DNA of 64,000 nucleotides from Pollenia angustigena (Eukaryota; Arthropoda; Insecta; Diptera; Polleniidae), in NCBI GenBank assembly GCA_930367215.1, contig OV884059.1:19244945-19308944 (forward strand), in the 5' to 3' direction. This document shows positions 11,443-24,870 of the stretch, in pieces; position 1 is the stretch's first letter, and each line of letters starts with the position of its first letter. The notes under the pieces were generated by a model. That model saw only the letters and a program-made list of their open reading frames with translations. It made no database searches and had not been told where the DNA came from. The translations under genes and the position numbers were made by a program.

Positions 11443-14133
11443 ATTTATTTACAAATAAATAACGCAAAACTTTATAAAGATGAAATAATACCAGACTTTT
11501 GAAATTAAAAGTAAAGCCTGGACTTTGCTTTATTTATGAAAATGAAATATACAAAACTTATGAAGTTAAATTATTTATATACAAATAAATAATGCAAAAC
11601 TTTATAAGGATTATGAAATTAAATATACAAAACTTATGAAAGTAAAAGTATTTTGGACTTTGCTTTATTTATATACAAATAAATAACGCAAAACTTTATA
11701 AAGATGAAATAATACCAGACTTTTGAAATTAAAAGCCTGGACTTTGCTTTATTTATGAAAATGAAATATACAAAACTTATGAAGTTAAATTATTTATATA
11801 CAAATAAATAATGCAAAACTTTATAAGGATTATGAAATGAAATATACAGAACTTATGAAAGTAAAAGTATTTTGGACTTTGCTTTATTTATATACAAATA
11901 AATAACGCAAAACTTTATAAAGATGAAATAATACCAGACTTTTGAAATTAAAAGTAAAGCCTGGACTTTGCTTTATTTATGAAAATGAAATATACCAAAC
12001 TTATGAAGTTAAATTATTTATATACAAATAAATAATGCAAAACTTTATAAGGATTATGAAATGAAATATACAAAACTTATGAAAGTAAAAGTATTTTGGA
12101 CTTTGCTTTATTTATATACAAATAAATAACGCAAAACTTTATAAAGATGAAATAATACCAGACTTTTGAAATTAAAAGTAAAGTCTGGACTTTGCTTTAT
12201 TTATGAAAATGAAATATACAAAACTTATGAAATTAAATTATTTATATACAAATAAATAATGCAAAACTTTATAAGGATTATGAAATGAAATATACAAAAC
12301 TTATGAAAGTAAAAGTATTTTGGACTTTGCTTTATTTATATACAAATAAATAACGCAAAACTTTATAAAGATGAAATAATACCAGACTTTTGAAATTAAA
12401 AGTAAAGCCTGGACTTTGCTTTATTTATGAAAATGAAATATACAAAACTTATGAAGTTAAATTATTTATATACAAATAAATAATGCAAAACTTTATAAGG
12501 ATTATGAAATGAAATATACAGAACTTATGAAAGTAAAAGTATTTTGGACTTTGCTTTATTTATATACAAATAAATAACGCAAAACTTTATAAAGATGAAA
12601 TAATACCAGACTTTTGAAATTAAAAGTAAAGCCTGGACTTTGCTTTATTTATGAAAATGAAATATACCAAACTTATGAAGTTAAATTATTTATATACAAA
12701 TAAATAATGCAAAACTTTATAAGGATTATGAAATGAAATATACAAAACTTATGAAAGTAAAAGTATTTTGGACTTTGCTTTATTTATATACAAATAAATA
12801 ACGCAAAACTTTATAAAGATGAAATAATACCAGACTTTTGAAATTAAAAGTAAAGTCTGGACTTTGCTTTATTTATGAAAATGAAATATACAAAACTTAT
12901 GAAATTAAATTATTTATATACAAATAAATAATGCAAAACTTTATAAGGATTATGAAATGAAATATACAAAACTTATGAAAGTAAAAGTATTTTGGACTTT
13001 GCTTTATTTATATACAAATAAATAACGCAAAACTTTATAAAGATGAAATAATACCAGACTTTTGAAATTAAAAGTAAAGCCTGGACTTTGCTTTATTTAT
13101 GAAAATGAAATATACCAAACTTATGAAGTTAAATTATTTATATACAAATAAATAATGCAAAACTTTATAAGGATTATGAAATGAAATATACAAAACTTAT
13201 GAAAGTAAAAGTATTTTGGACTTTGCTTTATTTATATACAAATAAATAACGCAAAACTTTATAAAGATGAAATAATACCAGACTTTTGAAATTAAAAGTA
13301 AAGTCTGGACTTTGCTTTATTTATGAAAATGAAATATACAAAACTTATGAAATTAAATTATTTATATACAAATAAATAATGCAAAACTTTATAAGGATTA
13401 TGAAATGAAATATACAAAACTTATGAAAGTAAAAGTATTTTGGACTTTGCTTTATTTATATACAAATAAATAACGCAAAACTTTATAAAGATGAAATAAT
13501 ACCAGACTTTTGAAATTAAAAGTAAAGCCTGGACTTTGCTTTATTTATGAAAATGAAATATACCAAACTTATGAAGTTAAATTATTTATATACAAATAAA
13601 TAATGCAAAACTTTATAAGGATTATGAAATGAAATATACAAAACTTATGAAAGTAAAAGTATTTTGGACTTTGCTTTATTTATATACAAATAAATAACGC
13701 AAAACTTTATAAAGATGAAATAATACCAGACTTTTGAAATTAAAAGTAAAGCCTGGACTTTGCTTTATTTATGAAAATGAAATATACAAAACTTATGAAA
13801 TTAAATTATTTATAGACAATTAAATAATGCAAAACTTTATAAGGATTATAAAATGAAATATACAAAACTTATGAAAGTAAAAGTATTTTGGACTTTGCTT
13901 TATTTATATACAAATAAATAACGCAAAACTTTATAAAGATGAAATAATACCAGACTTTTGAAATTAAAAGTAAAGCCTGGACTTTGCTTTATTTATGAAA
14001 ATGAAATATACAAAACTTATGAAATTAAATTATTTATAGACAAATAAATAATGCAAAACTTTATAAGGATTATGAAATGAAATATACAAAACTTATGAAA
14101 GTAAAAGTATTTTGGACTTTGCTTTATTTATAT

Positions 14134-14378
14134 CACAGAGCATACAGAGGCGTCACGAGACAGAAAATATTGTGTTTTTTCTGTCTTTTTCTTCGAAAGC
14201 TGCCCTTTTTGCATTTTTTGTTTTGATTACGCAATTCGTGTTGATAGTGGCGGCCTGTTTTTACACATTGCCACTTCACTAACAAAAAACGTTTTCTTTC
14301 TCTTTCTTCGAAAGCTGCCCTCGCAAATGATTTAGGCATTTTTCATGCGTCACTTTTTTCATCTCTGTATACTTTGTG
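14134..14378. mobile_element. 245-bp hAT-like MITE in satellite, copy 3
   Basis: Shares 'gaggcg' with copy 2, so these two are closest. The 5-bp deletion (gtaaa) carried by a nearby monomer after copies 1 (about 9022) and 2 (about 11735) is absent at the matching place here, near 14670, which suggests the array was partly re-homogenised. Confidence 0.85.
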
Positions 14379-17300
14379 ATTTATTTACAAATAAATAACG
14401 CAAAACTTTATAAAGATGAAATAATACCAGACTTTTGAAATTAAAAGTAAAGCCTGGACTTTGCTTTATTTATGAAAATGAAATATACAAAACTTATGAA
14501 GTTAAATTATTTATATACAAATAAATAATGCAAAACTTTATAAGGATTATGAAATTAAATATACAAAACTTATGAAAGTAAAAGTATTTTGGACTTTGCT
14601 TTATTTATATACAAATAAATAACGCAAAACTTTATAAAGATGAAATAATACCAGACTTTTGAAATTAAAAGTAAAGCCTGGACTTTGCTTTATTTATGAA
14701 AATGAAATATACAAAACTTATGAAGTTAAATTATTTATATACAAATAAATAATGCAAAACTTTATAAGGATTATGAAATGAAATATACAGAACTTATGAA
14801 AGTAAAAGTATTTTGGACTTTGCTTTATTTATATACAAATAAATAACGCAAAACTTTATAAAGATGAAATAATACCAGACTTTTGAAATTAAAAGTAAAG
14901 CCTGGACTTTGCTTTATTTATGAAAATGAAATATACAAAACTTATGAAGTTAAATTATTTATATACAAATAAATAATGCAAAACTTTATAAGGATTATGA
15001 AATGAAATATACAAAACTTATGAAAGTAAAAGTATTTTGGACTTTGCTTTATTTATATACAAATAAATAACGCAAAACTTTATAAAGATGAAATAATACC
15101 AGACTTTTGAAATTAAAAGTAAAGTCTGGACTTTGCTTTATTTATGAAAATGAAATATACAAAACTTATGAAGTTAAATTATTTATATACAAATAAATAA
15201 TGCAAAACTTTATAAGGATTATGAAATGAAATATACAAAACTTATGAAAGTAAAAGTATTTTGGACTTTGCTTTATTTATATACAAATAAATAACGCAAA
15301 ACTTTATAAAGATGAAATAATACCAGACTTTTGAAATTAAAAGTAAAGCCTGGACTTTGCTTTATTTATGAAAATGAAATATACCAAACTTATGAAGTTA
15401 AATTATTTATATACAAATAAATAATGCAAAACTTTATAAGGATTATGAAATGAAATATACAAAACTTATGAAAGTAAAAGTATTTTGGACTTTGCTTTAT
15501 TTATATACAAATAAATAACGCAAAACTTTATAAAGATGAAATAATACCAGACTTTTGAAATTAAAAGTAAAGTCTGGACTTTGCTTTATTTATGAAAATG
15601 AAATATACAAAACTTATGAAATTAAATTATTTATATACAAATAAATAATGCAAAACTTTATAAGGATTATGAAATGAAATATACAAAACTTATGAAAGTA
15701 AAAGTATTTTGGACTTTGCTTTATTTATATACAAATAAATAACGCAAAACTTTATAAAGATGAAATAATACCAGACTTTTGAAATTAAAAGTAAAGCCTG
15801 GACTTTGCTTTATTTATGAAAATGAAATATACCAAACTTATGAAGTTAAATTATTTATATACAAATAAATAATGCAAAACTTTATAAGGATTATGAAATG
15901 AAATATACAAAACTTATGAAAGTAAAAGTATTTTGGACTTTGCTTTATTTATATACAAATAAATAACGCAAAACTTTATAAAGATGAAATAATACCAGAC
16001 TTTTGAAATTAAAAGTAAAGTCTGGACTTTGCTTTATTTATGAAAATGAAATATACAAAACTTATGAAATTAAATTATTTATATACAAATAAATAATGCA
16101 AAACTTTATAAGGATTATGAAATGAAATATACAAAACTTATGAAAGTAAAAGTATTTTGGACTTTGCTTTATTTATATACAAATAAATAACGCAAAACTT
16201 TATAAAGATGAAATAATACCAGACTTTTGAAATTAAAAGTAAAGCCTGGACTTTGCTTTATTTATGAAAATGAAATATACCAAACTTATGAAGTTAAATT
16301 ATTTATATACAAATAAATAATGCAAAACTTTATAAGGATTATGAAATGAAATATACAAAACTTATGAAAGTAAAAGTATTTTGGACTTTGCTTTATTTAT
16401 ATACAAATAAATAACGCAAAACTTTATAAAGATGAAATAATACCAGACTTTTGAAATTAAAAGTAAAGCCTGGACTTTGCTTTATTTATGAAAATGAAAT
16501 ATACAAAACTTATGAAATTAAATTATTTATAGACAATTAAATAATGCAAAACTTTATAAGGATTATAAAATGAAATATACAAAACTTATGAAAGTAAAAG
16601 TATTTTGGACTTTGCTTTATTTATATACAAATAAATAACGCAAAACTTTATAAAGATGAAATAATACCAGACTTTTGAAATTAAAAGTAAAGCCTGGACT
16701 TAGCTTTATTTATGAAAATGAAATATACAAAACTTATGAAATTAAATTATTTATATACAAATAAATAATGCAAAACTTTATAAGGATTATAAAATGAAAT
16801 ATACAAAACTTATGAAAGTAAAAGTATTTTGGACTTTGCTTTATTTATATACAAATAAATAACGCAAAACTTTATAAAGATGAAATAATACCAGACTTTT
16901 GAAATTAAAAGTAAAGCCTGGACTTTGCTTTATTTATGAAAATGAAATATACAAAACTTATGAAATTAAATTATTTATAGACAAATAAATAATGCAAAAC
17001 TTTATAAGGATTATGAAATGAAATATACAAAACTTATGAAAGTAAAAGTATTTTGGACTTTGCTTTATTTATATACAAATAAATAACGCAAAACTTTATA
17101 AAGATGAAATAATACCAGACTTTTGAAGTTAAAAGTAAAGCCTGGACTTTGCTTTATTTATGAAAATTAAATATACAAATGTTATGAAATGATAATTTAA
17201 GTAAGTAAAATGAAAAGCAAGTCGCCAAAAAATCACCCCAACATCAAAAATTGCATATTGATTTATTTCATTGAGTTTATGCCTGAATCCTGTATCCAAG

Positions 17301-17420
17301 CCGGATTGCAATGATAAAAATATACAGATTATGAAAAATACAAAACTTATGAAATTAAAAGTAAAGTGCGGACTTTGCTTTTTTAATGAAAATAAAATAT
17401 ACAAAAGTTAAGAAATTAAA

Positions 17421-17993
17421 TGCTCCGTGAGGTTAAACTCATTTTCAGCATCCCACCAAAAGTTTTTATTTGTAATAGGACGAATGGGAAAAGAGAAAAT
17501 TTTTCCGCGAAAATTTTATTTGTGATTGGGCTGAATATATAATTAAAAATATAAATTTTGTAATAAACCAAGCTAAAAAAAAAGTAAATCTTTTTAAATA
17601 ATTTTTTTGTTTAAATAAAATTTTGTATATGTCGTTTTCTTGTTTTTTTTTTTGTGTAAAGAATGTTTTCCTTTTTAAAACTAAAATTTTTTTCTGTGCT
17701 TTCAATATTGTCTCTTGTAAAACTAAAAATTCATTTTCTGGGAAAATACAATTTAATTTACATATTTATATTAATCAAAAAATGCAAGAATAATGAAAGA
17801 GCTATTTTTTATTAAAAAATATTTTGTATTTCCAAAAATACCTTTGACGCTACCATCTAGTTTGTATATTTGATGAAAATATTAATTGGCGTTTGATGCA
17901 ATTAAAACATCTTATATTATCTTTGTTCTTTATTATTGCAAGAGTGTTTGATTGCGTTCAATCCTACCTACATTAAAGATAACAATTATATTT
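17421..17993. other. AT-rich stretch without recognised gene
   Basis: Poly-A and poly-T runs with a Lys/Phe-rich minus-strand frame that looks fortuitous. Nothing else seen. Confidence 0.45.
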
Positions 17994-18248
17994 CTGTGGT
18001 TTTCATGGGCAACCGCGTATGTCTTAAAATAAAATTTTTCTGGAGAGCCGAAAACCCCATTCTAGATTAAACTATGGGTTAGATATTGCATCTTTTGAAC
18101 TTTATAATTGAGTTAAAACATCAGAATGGGTCTATCTGTTTTTAAAACTTTTTTAAAATATGTAAAGAGCGCTTAAAATTAAGCAAAATAGCATCAACAT
18201 TTCAAAATCGAAAAAATAGACATACGCGGTTTCCCATGAAAACCACAG
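17994..18248. mobile_element. 255-bp MITE with 30-bp inverted repeats
   Basis: Left end 17994-18023 starts CTGTGGTTTTCATGGG and right end 18219-18248 is its reverse complement with 29 of 30 positions matching. ATTT stands on both outer sides, a possible 4-bp target duplication. No open frame inside. The superfamily is unknown. Confidence 0.7.
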
Positions 18249-19304
18249 ATTTTTGGTGCTGGACTATCTTAAGCACTAGTTTAATGTAAGTTATCTGAAA
18301 ATGATGGCTTTAGAGTTCATTGTTTAACGTTTTATGTTGAACTTTGTAGTGGTCTGTTAAAAAAGTTCGAGTTTTTGATAACGACTTTCGTTAATACGTT
18401 GAAGTTTTTGCAACTTTTAGAATAAAAAAAGGTAACCAATTGTTTATTTCTCAATTATGTGCTATTGTGCAAAATGTAGAGTTTAGTGAATTTCGAGAAA
18501 ATAACAAAAATCCATTTAAATTTTTTGGAACATAACCAATAGAACGAAAAAATTTTTTGCAAGGGCGTATTCAAAGTAAAACGTTGTAAAGAGTACGAAA
18601 TATATGTACATATCGTTGGTCTCATATAGAAAGGACCTTACTCACATAAATGCAACTTTACAGGAGAAGGCAAAAACATAATAGAAACTGTATGTATCAT
18701 AATGTTAAATGGCTTCTTCAATTGCTTGTTAAACTGATATTTTTGATGCTATTGTATTAAATTTTTGTGGCGAGGTGTATTTGTGGGAAATGCATTGGAA
18801 TCACTAAAAAACTCAATTTCGAAAAAAAACGAGTTAGGGCTTTCCTACATGAGACCGACGATATGTAGGTATGTATATCTACAGCAAATGTTGAGCGCTA
18901 TTTTTAAAAAAATTAATTTAAACAAAAATAACGTAAGAAACAAATTAAAAAGGTCGAAATTGGTATTTTAAGAACAATAGAATATTAAGTCAATGTAAAT
19001 AATTAAAACTAGTGAAAGTGAAGATGACATACAGCCATCATCATAAAATAATTGTGCGGTAAAGAAAAGAAGAGAAAACAATCATATGTCAGTTTCTTTA
19101 AGTAAAAATGAGTTTTGGTTATGTTGTAATGGGCTTGTAACTGTGAATAGTACTCCATTTAGAATATTTAATGCCGAAGAATTTAAATAAAATACGCTCT
19201 AATGAAGATTTGCATACAACCAATATTAACTAAAACAAGTTAGAGTGCTATTTTCGGCTGTGGCGAATCTTGGATACCCTCCAAATAGTTCAGGATTGAT
19301 ATCT
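18249..19304. other. AT-rich stretch without recognised gene
   Basis: One 68-codon plus-strand frame at 18765-18971 lacks any recognisable motif. No repeat structure noticed. Confidence 0.4.
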
Positions 19305-20310
19305 ATTTATTACTAGCTGGCCCGGCAAACATTGTTTTGCCATATAACCTATTTCTTTTAGATTTTACAGTGTCTGCATGCAAAATTTTAAGAAGACCGG
19401 TTGATTGTTTAAGAAAATAATAAAAATTATAGGCTTCAGTTCTTTCAAGATGTTACACTATTTGTCCGCCAAATTTCAAGAAAATCAGTTGATTAGTTAA
19501 GAAGATATAGGAAAGGAAGCTTTTACCCTCATATAATAAAAACTATAGGCTTAGTACTTTCCAGCTGTAACGCTATTTGGCTGCAAAATTTCAAGAAGAT
19601 ATTTGGAGGGGGAGCTTTTACCCTTCTTGTCCTATTTCACATCCTATTCCCTATTTCCTTTCAGATGTTACAGTGTCTGCATGCCAAATTTTAAGAAAAC
19701 CCGCTCATTAGTTTAAAAGATTGGGGAGGGGGTGCTTTTACCTCCATTGCCCTATTTCTAGCCATAAATAATAAAAATTGTAGGCTATAGTTCTTTCCAG
19801 ATGTTACACTATTTTCCTGCAAAATTTTAAGAAAATCGGTCGATTTGTTAAGCAGATACAGGGAGGAGGAGCATTTACTCCTCTTGCCCTATTTTACGCC
19901 CTATTCCCCATTTTCTTTCAGATTTTATAGTCCTACATGCCAAATTTTAAGAAAACAGGTTGATCAGCCAAGAATATATAGGGAGGGTGAGCTTATGCCC
20001 TATTTTGCGCCCTCTAGCGATATAAAATATACTCTACGACCTATTCTCATACCTATCAAAAACACATACAAAATTTCATAAAAATCAGTCAAGTCAAAAT
20101 GGAGGGCATTTTGTTGATATTTGTATGGGCATATATAGTAAAATCTAAATGCCATATCTCCGGAACCACTGTGCCGATTTCATGCAAACTTTACATAAAC
20201 CATATACAGACTATCTCCAACGTACCCCAACGTTTTTGTTGAAATCGGTCTAACCGTTTTCGCAGTTAGTGGTGACATCAAAGTGTACACTTCTTTTTAT
20301 ATATAAACAT
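19305..20310. repeat. Dispersed insect repeat with internal degenerate tandem units
   Basis: Opens with 'tactagctggcccggcaaac', a signature often seen at the ends of dispersed insect repeats, and closes with 'atctccggaaccactgtgccgattt' and 'tttttatatataaaca'. Between them, blocks such as 'aataaaaattataggct', 'gatgttacactatttg' and 'gcatgccaaattttaagaaaa' recur four or so times at roughly 115-150 bp spacing with much divergence. A second fragment of the signature lies at 62745. Which retroelement or SINE it comes from I cannot tell. Confidence 0.6.
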
Positions 20311-20639
20311 AAGTAAATCTTAATACAAACAGACATCAGCATTAAAACTGGTTGCGGTTAAGACCTAAAATAAATAATTGGCCGACAATCAGAAAGTTGT
20401 ACATATGACTTTTTTAAAGGTATTTTAACTAGCTTGAGTAAAATATCATGATTCGTAACAGCTTAAGACGAACTTATATTATTTTCAGGAGGGGAATTTA
20501 TATTGGAGCCATGGTAAGTTAATAATCAATTATACAAAAATTCAGCAGAGTTATATATGTTATTAAAAAATATCAATTTCAATACAGCGGTGAAATTAGA
20601 TTTAGCGTTTACCGTGAACTTCAGAAGGCTGCTAAATAG
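20311..20639. other. No recognised feature
   Basis: AT-rich sequence between two repeat tracts; nothing supportable. Confidence 0.4.
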
Positions 20640-21240
20640 AGGATCTAAGATAAATTATTGACCGTATACCACAAAATTGCATGACATTTTTTCTGGTCAT
20701 ATGAAGCTAAGTTGGAAGAAATTTTGCCGCAATATCTATATCTGCTAACCAGAGTGGGCTTTATATGAGGCATATAGTAAATTACGGACCGATAATCACG
20801 AATTTTATTAGTGTGAGTAGTGAAGTATTCAATTTTATTCTGATAGCATTATTTATTACGGTTTTAGGCGTACTAAACTGTTTTCCGGTACAAGGGTTTA
20901 TATGGGGCCTAAGGTATGTTATGGAACGTTCTTTACGAAATTTCTCAGTTTCATTTCTATTCATATAAAACTGTGACGTACCAAATTTTGTAATGATAGC
21001 ATTATTTATGACGGTTTTCCGGTAGTAGGGTTTATATGCGGCATAGGGTAAATCATGGACCGATCTTCACTAAATTTCACAGTGTCATAGTCCTATAAAA
21101 CTGTGGCGTACCAAATTCTATTATAATAGAATTATTTATTACAGTTTTAAGCGTACTAAACGGTTTTCCGGGAGAAGGGGTTTTATAATGGGCCTAGGGT
21201 AAATTATGAACAGATCTTCACGAAATTTTACAGCGTGAAT
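20640..21240. repeat. Degenerate tandem repeat ('aaattatggaccgatcttcac' family)
   Basis: Three to four imperfect units carry in order 'gcattatttattacggtttta', 'ggcgtactaaac', 'ggtttatatg(g/c)ggc', 'taaat(c/t)atggaccgat' and 'cctataaaactgtg', each about 130-240 bp. A further isolated unit lies at 49320-49430. This is a dispersed repeat type, not a gene. Confidence 0.6.
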
Positions 21241-21599
21241 TCCAGTAGAATAAAACAAATTTAAAACTTAAGTTGGTTAGTAAGAATTATTTGCAAATAG
21301 TTCGGCAAAACAATTAGCCTTATTTGCCGGGTCCGTCAATGTTGGGGCATCCCTTAAAAGAGTTGGTATTGAAAACTAGCAACAACCCTTGCTATTATAA
21401 CAAATAAACAGAAGCTTTTATTGCCCCGGGGAGCAGTAGAACTTCAGTGCGACACACGAACCCTTGCAATTTTATGTAGCAATTCTTTATCAGAATTTTA
21501 ATTGTCACGCCAATTTATGAATTCTTCCTCTCTGGACCTGACTGCTGATTTGCGCGTCTGATTCAACCAAGATTTAGATCAAGGTTTATTCGAAGCTTT

Positions 21600-22390
21600 C
21601 TTAATTGGAATGAACATTTTCGTTATAAAATTTGCGCCATGGCATTGACGTCATTGTCCAAGAAACAAAGTTTCTAAATGAAATGCCGAAATAGTCATTA
21701 ATCTCAGCCCAACATACTTTTCCGTAAACAAATATAGTGTGTTTCTTAGTCTGTCTTGAAACGTTTTGGAGAATGGAAAACAGGCGGAAATGGTGCAATG
21801 ATCCGAATTCCCGAGGAGCCTAGAACTTCAACTTCTGAGGGTGCGAAGACTAAAAGAGGTCAAGGGTAGTGTACTGGTGCCCATTAACACAAGGTATATG
21901 TGTTGGTTCGTTCACCAGTTGCACGAGGTGGATGTGCTCAGCATATAGCCCAACATATTGGCATTCAAAAGTTAAACGGCCCGAGTGGTGAAGCCAAAAA
22001 TAATTGTGTTCAATTCTCAAGAAACTTCGACAGGCGATGCCCGATAAAGTAATATCCCTTCCCTCATTTGAACTCCTATAAAGAAACCCCGAAATGCAAC
22101 TAGGGTGCATTGATTTGATTTGAATTGATTTGAATTTAACCCAAAGGCATTCATGTAAATTCTGCACTAAACATGCCCATTGTTTGCTGGCATCGATACA
22201 CAAAATCATTGCATATGTGCATAGCAAGACCCCGATGTAGATAAAAAAAGGAATAGAAGGTGATTTCCAAAAATCTGAAAATCAAGTGGATCAGAATTTT
22301 TAGATACGTGAGTTTCATATAAGACGAAAACATCCAGCCGTTGAAGACAAACATGAGCATATACAGAGAAAAAATTAACATCTGTTATGC
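21600..22390 (-). pseudogene. LINE endonuclease-region fragment
   Basis: On the minus strand 'QLVNEPTHIP' followed by 'TTLDLF.SSHP' is the hallmark end of the APE-type endonuclease of Jockey/CR1-group non-LTR retrotransposons. Downstream, 'KKHTIFVYGKVCWAEINDYF' and 'PWRKF' match the segment that links endonuclease to reverse transcriptase. Several frameshifts and stops separate these blocks (about 22230-21850 and 21798-21601). The catalytic N-terminal part and the whole reverse transcriptase are missing. Confidence 0.6.
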
Positions 22391-23904
22391 TAAAAGCCGT
22401 TTTAAAAACTGTTTAATGGTCAGTGTTATACCTTCATCCCAAAAGCAGTTAAACAACGATTAACACAACGACATCTGAACTAATGATGAAATTAAATTCC
22501 TGATCTGGTCATCGTCGAAAAATGCCATCACTGTCAAATTAATATTTTTATGGTTTGTTTTCTTGTTTGTTTATTATACTGGTGTTGTTTTTTCCGTATG
22601 TCATTTGATTTTGTGACAAACAGTAGTTTGTTTTTTATTCTTCCGATTTTATGTAAATCTGTGTTGAGTTCCTGTTATTTTGATTTATTTCTTTTGTAAT
22701 ATTTTTTATACTGTTGAGTTTTGTATATTAAATGAATATTGTTGTCTTTATTTTGATTTTCTTTGTAAGTTTGGTTGTGTCTTTTTGTTTGTTGTCCAAT
22801 CTTTTCAAATTTTATTTATTGTTTTGTAATAGGTTTTGTTTATTTTCATTATTTATGGTAAATATTAATTAACAATTTCTCTTCTGCTTTTCACTTAACT
22901 ACTGACGAGGACTCTTTTGCAATTTTTCACGATTAAATCAAATTTAGCAGACTAAAGGTAAACACGTGTGCGCAGCACAAAAGCTACAACACTACCAAAT
23001 ATTATTGAGAACGAATTAAATAACCCTAAAGGGAAGTTCTTAATTATGCCCAGGTCTTAATTTCTTTTTTTCTCCCTCAAATATAGTTGCGAGTAACCCG
23101 ATTCCTGATAACGTAATTGTTTGAAGATAATTACATGCAATATTTCGTCCCAAAGCAATCATTTCCTCCCGTCTTGTGAATACAGATACAAATAAAACCC
23201 GTTTAATAATAAAATTTTACGCTACCTATGTCATCCAGTCAAAACAATTATCACTTTTGATAACCAACTGTGTATTATGTATCACAACGTTGTGGTCTGA
23301 AAGCTGAAGGTCCACACCATGCGAATATGCGTATGATACTTTTTGTGCATTTTATGTGTATCTAAATTCAAGTTACATGCAATGCGTTTTATGCGCCAAA
23401 TTTGTTTTTTTATTAGCTGTTGTGCTAATATGTTTAACAATTAAAAACAATTTTGCAAAAAATGGAGAGTGTAATTAATATTTTAATAGAATTCATAGAG
23501 AAGTGAGATTTTATTATAAAAATATTCGTGATTTTTCAAGGTATCAATAAGTTTCCAATTCATGGCATTTGTTAAAAAAAATAATAAACACAGCAAAGAC
23601 ACTCAGAAGACAAAAGTAATCGATACCTAGAATGGCAAATTTTGTTCGTGGTAAAATTGTGCTAAAAATTAATTTTAATGTATTTTATTCTTTAAAGTTT
23701 ATACAATCTTTATTACGAAAGCTTTTTCTCTTATTAAAACCCTTTTTTAAATGCAAAAAATATTAAAAAGTAATCCACCACACAAACATATATATCGATA
23801 ACATTGAAAATAATATATGATTTGTCATCCATGGCCATCAATAACAGCAGACTTTTCACCACACATGCGACGGATTCAAAAGTAGAAAGTAAAAGTGCAT
23901 GCAT
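22391..23904. other. T-rich noncoding stretch
   Basis: Includes long T/G-rich tracts with 'tttgtttgtt' motifs (22540-22860) and no recognisable coding sequence or inverted repeats. It could hold an untranslated region of a host gene, but nothing shows this. Confidence 0.35.
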
Positions 23905-24534
23905 TTATTTTATTTATTTATTTGTTGTCCCATACACAAGACTTAAAGTCTTATATTACAGTATAGGACTGAGTATATGTTATACAATATAACGAGAAAT
24001 AATAAAAAAAAAAAAAAAAAAAAATTTAAATTTTCTTAAACATAAATTACAATAATAATAAAAAGAAAATATATATATATAAAAAAAGAATAAGGAAAAT
24101 AATAAAACAGAATAAAGAAAATAATAAAAAAGAATAAAGAAAAATATATATTAACATTCATATATTTATCCACATGTGAAACAATATGCAAAAAGAAAAC
24201 CAAATTAATTATGAACCTCGAGTAGAAAAATGCAAAATTCTGTCTTTTTTAAACAATTGTGCGTTACTAATCACTTAAGAGCTATGAGGAATTAAGTTCC
24301 AAAGACGGGTTGCATAGATAAAGAATTGCCATTCAGACATAAGGCTGTGGTGACGAAATAATATTAATCTTCGGCCTCTAGTTGATCCTGAGAAAACCAA
24401 TCGTTCATAAAGATGTTCGGGTTGATGAGTGTAAATAACCTTATGCAAAAAGATAAGAACTCTAGTTTTTATTAAGTCATCAAAACAAATGCCATATAAC
24501 CGTTTCACAAAAGCTGCATTCTCTGCATTTTGTC
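23905..24534 (-). mobile_element. 3' end of a LINE (CR1/L2-like group)
   Basis: The minus-strand frame 24508-24275 reads KRLYGICFDDLIKTRVLIFL..HQPEHLYERL..RHHSLMSEWQFFIYATRLWN. It is clearly related to the C-terminus of the larger LINE ORF at 38058-39590 ('KKIYGVLFEDLLKIRTLVYL', 'RHRTLVSEWQFFITAIRLWN'). The 3' side carries an ATTT-type microsatellite (23907-23925), the same kind of tail as in that copy. The frame is open from the transposon boundary at 24535 to its stop; everything 5' is missing. Confidence 0.75.
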
Positions 24535-24870
24535 AAAAGAAAGCATATGTCTGTTCCTTTAAGGTAGTTTTGGTCGCATTTTGGGATGCGAGTGGCTTAC
24601 GCATAAAAAAAATATTTTACAACTCTATATGGAGGTTATTCAATGTTTAGCATACGCATTATTTTGAATTTTTCATATTTGTGTTTAAGTGTTTCTAAAA
24701 CCTTAAAAATAAAACTTATGCAGAGAAACTAGGCAAATTAACCTCTCCGACGGTATGTAACATACCCAACTATCATTTTATACCTTCGATACTGTAATGC
24801 CCACAATATGTTAATCCCAGGAATAAAATCACTCTTTTTCTGCAAAAATTTTGACAAATAATCCTTTTTT
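24535..24870 (+). repeat. Left terminal inverted repeat
   Basis: Inverted match of 27650-27965 with small indels, for example 'ttcctttaaggtag' against 'ttccccttaaaggtag'. Confidence 0.7.

Larger units (their letters stand above)
7484..17420. repeat. Satellite array, 224-bp monomer, with higher-order structure
   Basis: Successive 'gcctgg' landmarks at 7656, 7880, 8104 and 8328 give an exact 224-bp period that continues for about 40 monomers. Each monomer is an imperfect dimer: 'ggactttgctttattta' opens both a 135-bp and an 89-bp half, and 'acaaataaataa(t/c)gcaaaacttta' occurs in each. Monomers are more than 95% alike by eye. Three 245-bp MITE copies split the array into higher-order units of 2711 bp (11 monomers plus MITE) and 2936 bp (12 monomers plus MITE). 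The left edge is a shortened monomer about 105 bp from the 3980-7378 transposon. The right edge decays from about 17160 on, with one diverged monomer near 17330-17420. No coding potential. The period is longer than a nucleosome repeat. Confidence 0.95.

Noticed and set aside
7484..17420. CRISPR-like array
   Set aside because: Contiguous 224-bp monomers without unique spacers in a eukaryotic sequence; this is satellite DNA.
20163..20180. CACTGTG near 20168 as another Transib end
   Set aside because: It is part of a dispersed repeat ('ccggaaccactgtgccgattt'), with no CGWCG beside it and no nonamer-like block.
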